DNA from: Streptomyces sp. NBC_01454
GTDB lineage: Bacteria > Actinomycetota > Actinomycetes > Streptomycetales > Streptomycetaceae
Assembly (NCBI RefSeq): GCF_036227565.1
Contig: NZ_CP109460.1
Coordinates: 1,364,001 to 1,428,000 of the forward strand
Direction: 5' to 3'
DNA length: 64,000 nucleotides
The notes below the pieces were generated by a model, which searched no databases, was not told the origin of the DNA, and saw only the letters and a list, made by a program, of their open reading frames with translations. Positions 59,361 to 64,000 of the stretch are shown one piece after another. Positions within the stretch are counted from its first letter, which is position 1. Each line of letters begins with the position of its first letter. A program made the position numbers and the translations under genes.

Positions 59361-60702
59361 CGCCGGATGCCGCGGCCCGGTCCTCCTCCTGGCGGGCCGT
59401 ACGACGGGCGGCCATGACGGCGTAGACGAGGATGCCGGCGAAGAGGAACAGCACGCCCTGGTAGATCGCGGCGTAGCCGGCCCCGGCGACGAGCCAGAAG
59501 GTGAAACCGAAGGCGGTCAGGGCGAGGGTGAGGTCGCGGGCGAAGCGGGCGGGGCGGACCTTGTCGCGGCGGCCGGTGAGCAGGAAGTAGACCTGGGCGC
59601 CGGCGGCGAGAAGGTAGGGCACGGTCGCCGAGAAGGTGGTGATCAGGACCAGGATCTCGAAGACGCCACCGGAGCCGGTCAGGTAGTTGAGCACCGTCAG
59701 GGCGCTGGCGAGCACCGCGGCGGCCAGGACGCCGAAGGTCGGCACACCGCGCCGCTTGGTCAGGAACGGGGCGGGGAACAGCCCGTCCTTGGCGGCGGCG
59801 TACGGGGACTGGGCGCTCATCAGGGTCCAGCCGTTGAGGGCGCCGAGGATCGAGACGACGGCGGCGAGGGCGACGACGGTGCCACCCCAGTGGCCGCCGA
59901 ACATCGCGTTCACCGCGTCGGAGAACGGCGCCTTGGACTTCACCAGCTTGTCGTGGGCGACGGTGCCGAAGACGGCGACGGTACCCAGGAGGTAGACGAC
60001 GGCGGAGCCGACGGTGCCGAGGACGGTGGCCCGGCCGACGTTCCGCTCCGGGTCGCGGACCTCGCCCGCGCTCATCGCGGCGGACTCCACCCCCACGTAG
60101 GAGTAGAGGAGGATCGCGGCGGCCGCGGACATCCCGCCGAGCGCACTGCCGCCGCCCTCGTGGAACGCGCCGAGGTTGTGCGGGTCGAAGAAGAACAGGC
60201 CGACGACGGCGATGAAGAGCAGCGGGACGAACTTGAGGACCGTGGAGACCATCTGGACCAGGCCGACGTAGCGGGTGCCGGCGAAGTTGGCGACGGCCGG
60301 CAGCCACAGGGCGATCAGCGCGACCGCGAGGTCGGTGCCCTTCGAGGGGTGGCCGGGCAGCAGGACGTGGACGTAGCCGACGGCGGCGACCGCGAGCGCC
60401 GCGTTGCTGACCCAGGTCATGGTCCAGTACGACCAGGCGGAGAGGAAGCCGGCGAAGTCACCGAACGCCTCGCGCGCGTAGACGTAGGGGCCGCCGGTGT
60501 CCGGGTGGCGCTCGGCGAGCCGGCCGAAGACCAGGGCGAGGGCTACGGCACCGACGGTCAGGACGCCGAAGGCGACCAGGCTGACGGTGCCGAACGGAGC
60601 CACCGACGCCGGCAGCAGAAAGATGCCACCGCCGATGATGTTGCCCATCACCAGGCAGGTGGCGGTTCCCAGACCGAAGCGGCGGGTGTGCCGGTCGTTC
60701 AT
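59290..60702 (-). CDS. APC-family amino acid/polyamine transporter
   Basis: A 470-residue permease of the amino acid-polyamine-organocation family with about 12 helices. The first helix has the substrate-binding glycine motif LVMGNIIGGGIFLLPAS; family segments ERHPDTGGPYVYAREAFGDF and LYSYVGVESAAMSAGEVRDP follow. It resembles the basic amino acid/polyamine antiporter group; the substrate is not certain. I chose ATG 60702. The alanine/proline-rich tail is cytoplasmic. Its 3' end overlaps the convergent desaturase gene by 71 bp. The phosphodiesterase gene lies upstream on the same strand, 85 bp away. Confidence 0.88.
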   Translation of the reverse strand: MNDRHTRRFGLGTATCLVMGNIIGGGIFLLPASVAPFGTVSLVAFGVLTVGAVALALVFGRLAERHPDTGGPYVYAREAFGDFAGFLSAWSYWTMTWVSNAALAVAAVGYVHVLLPGHPSKGTDLAVALIALWLPAVANFAGTRYVGLVQMVSTVLKFVPLLFIAVVGLFFFDPHNLGAFHEGGGSALGGMSAAAAILLYSYVGVESAAMSAGEVRDPERNVGRATVLGTVGSAVVYLLGTVAVFGTVAHDKLVKSKAPFSDAVNAMFGGHWGGTVVALAAVVSILGALNGWTLMSAQSPYAAAKDGLFPAPFLTKRRGVPTFGVLAAAVLASALTVLNYLTGSGGVFEILVLITTFSATVPYLLAAGAQVYFLLTGRRDKVRPARFARDLTLALTAFGFTFWLVAGAGYAAIYQGVLFLFAGILVYAVMAARRTARQEEDRAAASGATPGRPAAVPPPAADDAALPRTT

Positions 60703-60787
60703 GTCGTGGCGGGCCTCTCGTCGTGCGCTGTGCACCCGGGGTTACCGGGCGGGGTTCATCGTCCGCGATCGGTGGCGCCCGCCAAAA

Positions 60788-62920
60788 TCAGCGGTCTTTG
60801 TCCCGCGGGGGAGGTCCCGGCGGTGAAAAATCTTCGGGTGCGGGCGCCTCGCGCCGCAGTTCGTCCACGGTGGATCCCAGAGGCAGCTGCGGGCCGTCGG
60901 CCTCCGCCAGCCAGCGGCGCAGCACCCGGTGGACCTGTTCCGCGCCGGTCAGCGGCGCGCCATCGGGGACCGGCGGGGTCAGCTCGGCGGGCCACAGGAG
61001 GAAGGGGTGGCTCTGGGCGCCGCCCAGCCCTCCGTGGGAGCCGATCTGTTCCTCGAAGGCGTGCACCGTGCCGGTCGCCGGGTCACAGGCGGAGTTGATC
61101 ATGAGGTCGGCGGTGTGCGGGAAGCGGTCGGTGCGGCGTACGGCCTCGGCGGCGCCGTCACCGAACGGGGCGAGGGGGTCGGCCCCGATGAGGTGCCCGG
61201 TGGCGAGGTGGTGCTCGGCGCCGGCCGGTCCGAGCACCACGGGGCCGTGTGCGGCGGAGCGGACCAGGACGAAGCCGATGCCGGGGTGGTTGGCGAGGGT
61301 GGCCAGCAGGGCGGGGTGGCGACGGTCGAGTTCCTCGCGGGTGATCCGGCCGGGCACGTCGGGGAACGACACCAGGCCGAGGTTTCCCGACGCCAGCACG
61401 ACCGGGTGGGAGGAGCCCGGCTCCGGACGTTCCCCGGGGCGCGGCCCGTCCGGCTCCTCGGGGCGGTGCAGCGCGGCCCGCGCCGCTTCCCTGGCCTCGG
61501 CACCGCTCGGGCTGCGCCCCGCGCGCCGCGGCACCGGCAGCCCGCACCCGGCACGCACCAGGTTCTGCAGGCTCAGCCCGTAGCGCTCCAGGAACGTCGG
61601 GCCGTGGCTCTGGCCGTGGTCGGAGAGCAGCACGATGCGGTACGGACGGGGCGCGTGCCGGGCGGCCCGGGCGATCAGTGCCAGGGACCGGTCGAGGCTG
61701 CGCAGCACCTGGAGGGCATCGCGGTGGGCGGGCCCGGAGTGGTGGGCCACTTCGTCGTAGGCGACGAGGTCGGCGTAGACGGCGGTTCGGCCGGCGATCA
61801 TGTCGCCGATGACCGCGGCGACCACCACATCGCGTTCGACGACGGTGGCGAAGGCCCTCAGGACGGGGTAGAGGCCGCCCCGCCCGACCCGCGGCAGCTC
61901 CCGGCGGAAGCGGGTGCGCAGCGACTGGACGATCTCCCGGACGACCTCGGCGACGAAGGAGACGGCGGTACGGGTGGCGTTGGCCGGGTCGGAGAAGTAG
62001 GCGAAGTAGCCGGCGCGGGAGCGGTTGTAGCGGCCGCGGCGGGCCGCCACCGACATCACCAGGGCCACCTGGTCGGCGCCGCCGCTGAAGAGGTTGCCGC
62101 GGCTGGCACCGTCGTAGGCGAGCAGTCCGCCGTCGCCGGTGCGCTCGATGGCGCGGCGCTGGAGGGCGGCGGCGCTGCTGGGCCGGTTGCTGACGACGAG
62201 GGTGCGGGTGTCCTTCTCGTACCAGCGGAAGGCCGGTACGTCCTCGTTGCTGCCGTGCAGGAGGGCGAGCTGGCTGGCGCCGGTCTGGCTGGACCAGTCG
62301 GTGCGCCAGGGGGTGAGGCGGTGGCTGCCGTCCCGCCAGCGGGCGACGGTCTCCATCAGCGGCCGCTCGCCGCCGGTGGCCTCGCACAGCAGGTCGTGGC
62401 CGAGCCCGTCGAGCTGGAGGAAGACGGTGCCGGGGGTGGCCGGGCGACGGGCGGCGCGGCGGTGGCGGCGCCCGGCGAGCCGGACGAGTCTGCGGTGATA
62501 GGCCTCGTCGTTGCGGACCGCGAGGAAGGCGGAGGTCGCCGAGGAAGCCGCGGACATCACGGCCGCGACGATCACCGCCGTCTGGGGTGCGGCCTGTCCG
62601 CGGCCCGCGGGGATCAGATCGAGGGCGAGCAGCAGCAGGGAGCCGTTGAGGAAGAAGACCAGCAGACCCAGGACGAGCGCCGGCACCAGCAGCAGGGCGC
62701 GGACGAGCAGCGGCCACACCACGGCGCCGAGCAGCCCGAACACACCGGAGCCCAGGGCCGCGGTGACGGCGGTGCGGGTGAGGCTTTCGCCGTTCGCGGA
62801 CTGCAGCCGGAAGTCGGGCAGCAGGGCGGCGAGGACGAGCAGGGTGAGACTGGAGACCAGCCAGACCGCGAGCACCCGGAAGAGGGCGCCGCTGAGGGAT
62901 TTCCACCGTGGAATCCGCAC
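60788..62920 (-). CDS. Membrane-anchored phosphodiesterase/nucleotide pyrophosphatase family protein
   Basis: A 710-residue protein with two parts. The N-terminal quarter has four hydrophobic helices (RVLAVWLVSSLTLLVLAALL, LLVRALLLVPALVLGLLVFF, AVIVAAVMSAASSATSAFLA), resembling the membrane segment of phage holin-like proteins. The catalytic part (about 165-680) is of the type I phosphodiesterase/alkaline phosphatase superfamily: FLQLDGLGHDLL holds the first metal aspartate, VYADLVAYDEVAHHSGPAH the next, and RIVLLSDHGQSHGPTFLERY the DHG metal motif. It may hydrolyse phosphate esters or lipid-linked groups at the membrane; the substrate is unknown. I chose GTG 62920, with GAGGCGGGA upstream, as the frame to 63415 is not family sequence. 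Confidence 0.85.
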   Translation of the reverse strand: MRIPRWKSLSGALFRVLAVWLVSSLTLLVLAALLPDFRLQSANGESLTRTAVTAALGSGVFGLLGAVVWPLLVRALLLVPALVLGLLVFFLNGSLLLLALDLIPAGRGQAAPQTAVIVAAVMSAASSATSAFLAVRNDEAYHRRLVRLAGRRHRRAARRPATPGTVFLQLDGLGHDLLCEATGGERPLMETVARWRDGSHRLTPWRTDWSSQTGASQLALLHGSNEDVPAFRWYEKDTRTLVVSNRPSSAAALQRRAIERTGDGGLLAYDGASRGNLFSGGADQVALVMSVAARRGRYNRSRAGYFAYFSDPANATRTAVSFVAEVVREIVQSLRTRFRRELPRVGRGGLYPVLRAFATVVERDVVVAAVIGDMIAGRTAVYADLVAYDEVAHHSGPAHRDALQVLRSLDRSLALIARAARHAPRPYRIVLLSDHGQSHGPTFLERYGLSLQNLVRAGCGLPVPRRAGRSPSGAEAREAARAALHRPEEPDGPRPGERPEPGSSHPVVLASGNLGLVSFPDVPGRITREELDRRHPALLATLANHPGIGFVLVRSAAHGPVVLGPAGAEHHLATGHLIGADPLAPFGDGAAEAVRRTDRFPHTADLMINSACDPATGTVHAFEEQIGSHGGLGGAQSHPFLLWPAELTPPVPDGAPLTGAEQVHRVLRRWLAEADGPQLPLGSTVDELRREAPAPEDFSPPGPPPRDKDR

Positions 62921-63110
62921 GCCGTCCCGCCTCACGCTGTGGCCCGCACCGGCCGCGCGGACGTGCTGACCAGCCTGGCACACCCGGCCGCGCCCGGTCC
63001 CGCCCCCGCCGGTCCCGTCCCCGGCACCCGCTTTCCGGCCGGATGATGGACGATCGGAAGCGGCGCACCCGAGGGCGGGCGGTGCGGCGTGTCGGGACGG
63101 GAGGTGCGCG

Positions 63111-63893
63111 GTGTCGGTGAAGGTCACCTGGTGGGGGCATGCCACCGTGACGGTCGAGGACTCCGGGGTGCGGGTGCTGACGGATCCGCTGTTCGTGCGC
63201 CGGCTGGCGCATCTGCGGCGCCGGCGGGGCGCGCTGCCGCCGCCGGAGGCCGCGCGGGCCGATCTCGTCCTGGTCTCCCATCTGCACGCCGACCATCTGC
63301 ACCCCGCCTCGCTGGCCCGCCTCGCGCCGGGGACCCGGCTGGTGGTGCCGCGCGGGGCGACGGCCGCGGTGCCGGGGCTGCGCCGGGTGGCGGCGGTCCG
63401 GACGCTGCGGATCACCGAGCTGCGGGCGGGCGAGGAGTGCCGGGCGGGCGCGGTGACGGTGCGGGCGGTGCCGGCGGCGCACGACGGGCGGCGGCTGCCC
63501 TGCGGGCCGCGCCGGGTGCCGGCGCTCGGCTATGTCGTGCAGGGCGCGGCACGCACCTACTTCGCCGGCGACACCGGGCTGTTCGAGGAGATGGCGGACG
63601 CGGTCGGCCCCTGCGAGGTGGCGCTGCTGCCGGTGGGCGGCTGGGGTCCCTTCCTCGGGCACGGGCATCTCGACGCACGGCGGGCGGCGCAGGCGGCGGC
63701 GCGGCTGGCCCCGTGCAGCGCGGTCCCGGTGCACTACGGCACGTACTGGCCGATCGGCATGGACGCCGTACGGCCGCACGAATTCCATGCGCCGGGCCAC
63801 GAGTTCGCACGGCAGATGGCGACGGTGGCGCCCGGGGTCACCGTGCACCGGCTGGGGCACGGCGAGTCGGTACGTCCGCGGGTCGTGCGATGA
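63111..63893 (+). CDS. MBL-fold metal-dependent hydrolase
   Basis: A 260-residue metallo-beta-lactamase-fold hydrolase of the UlaG/RomA-like kind. The metal motif reads LVLVSHLHADHLHPASL (HxHxDH); the aspartate bridging the metals is in TYFAGDTGLFEEM; histidines in VPAAHDGRR and VPVHYGTYWP complete the site. The substrate is unknown; relatives act on phosphodiesters or lactones. GTG 63111 follows GGGAGGTG. It overlaps the next gene by ATGA, so the two are translated together. It is divergent from the phosphodiesterase. Confidence 0.9.
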   Translation: MSVKVTWWGHATVTVEDSGVRVLTDPLFVRRLAHLRRRRGALPPPEAARADLVLVSHLHADHLHPASLARLAPGTRLVVPRGATAAVPGLRRVAAVRTLRITELRAGEECRAGAVTVRAVPAAHDGRRLPCGPRRVPALGYVVQGAARTYFAGDTGLFEEMADAVGPCEVALLPVGGWGPFLGHGHLDARRAAQAAARLAPCSAVPVHYGTYWPIGMDAVRPHEFHAPGHEFARQMATVAPGVTVHRLGHGESVRPRVVR

Positions 63894-64000
63894 CCCTGCT
63901 GGGTGAGCTGGTGCGGAGCGTGCCGCCGGAGTCGACGCAGCAGGCGGTCGGGTACCCCTCGCTGTTCCTGCTGGTGGTGCTCGGGTCCCTGGTGCCCGTG
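63890..64000 (+). CDS. DedA family membrane protein, partial
   Basis: The window ends 37 codons into this gene. It begins MTLLGELVRSVPPESTQQAV then GYPSLFLLVVLGSLVPV, the first helix and preceding loop typical of DedA/SNARE-associated proteins of Streptomyces (membrane homeostasis, lipid flipping). ATG 63890 overlaps the stop of the MBL-fold gene. The assignment rests on this short stretch. Confidence 0.65.
   Translation, partial: MTLLGELVRSVPPESTQQAVGYPSLFLLVVLGSLVPV

Noticed and set aside
61158..63860. 900-codon minus-strand open frame
   Set aside because: It is in a shifted frame over the phosphodiesterase and antisense to the MBL gene; arginine- and proline-rich without family resemblance.
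1..64000. Riboswitches and rRNA genes
   Set aside because: I looked for conserved cores of cobalamin, TPP, SAM and glycine riboswitches and for rRNA and saw none that I could support.

Overview
The window reads as a Streptomyces (or very close actinomycete) chromosome. It is very GC-rich, uses GTG and TTG starts and many ATGA gene overlaps, has mycothiol-, SseB- and DUF2254-type genes, and carries families typical of Streptomyces. There is no rRNA and no CRISPR array. One tRNA gene, tRNA-Leu(GAG), lies at 24715-24799 on the minus strand.

The window splits at that tRNA. Left of it (about 0.7-24.7 kb) is an accessory region that looks like an integrated element or a stack of them. A 17-bp copy of the tRNA 3' end sits at 754-770 in direct orientation with the tRNA copy at 24713-24729. 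A truncated large serine recombinase (24046-24750) runs into the tRNA, and the fossil C-terminus of a second related recombinase abuts the left copy. Each recombinase end carries a palindrome whose arms differ in sequence but stay self-complementary. The cargo is a membrane protein-P450-ferredoxin-ferredoxin reductase operon (975-4294), a divergent two-component system (4549-6766), a ferric reductase-like flavohaem protein, a CruF-like carotenoid protein with a divergent TetR, two alpha/beta hydrolases (one behind a clear TetR operator-promoter), an NAD kinase, a Tat-secreted phospholipase C, pxpC, and an AraC regulator divergent from a sterol-desaturase-family enzyme. Between these lie many gene fossils: an MFS carboxy end, SDR pieces, a DUF485/ActP pair, the end of pxpB, and transposase scraps.

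Right of the tRNA (24.9-64 kb) the gene content is orderly and looks like ordinary chromosome: a DUF2254 membrane protein, an aldehyde dehydrogenase, chorismate mutase, an FAD monooxygenase, FdhD, a MarR regulator with a divergent quinone reductase, a secreted sialidase with a LamG domain, an SBF transporter with a divergent LysR, a long-chain acyl-CoA synthetase started by TTG, an aldo/keto reductase and a VOC protein. Then comes a minus-strand set of a SAM methyltransferase, an NB-ARC/TPR (NLR-like) protein with an amyloid-like N-terminal motif, and a GT-B-like protein of unknown role. A DUF1266 protein, a photolyase broken by a one-base frameshift, a YihY protein, a pterin dehydratase, an XRE regulator and several small genes follow.

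A second, smaller disturbed patch lies at 54-58 kb: a MerR regulator fused to a mycothiol-enzyme-like domain behind a textbook 19-bp-spacer promoter, an IS5-type element with a frameshift, and a DUF6308-like gene with a suspected internal deletion. The window closes with a fatty acid desaturase, an APC permease, a membrane-anchored phosphodiesterase, an MBL-fold hydrolase and the start of a DedA protein.

The two observations most worth following are the tRNA-flanked element with covarying palindromes at both ends, and the NLR-like protein at 43658-45766 with its neighbours.
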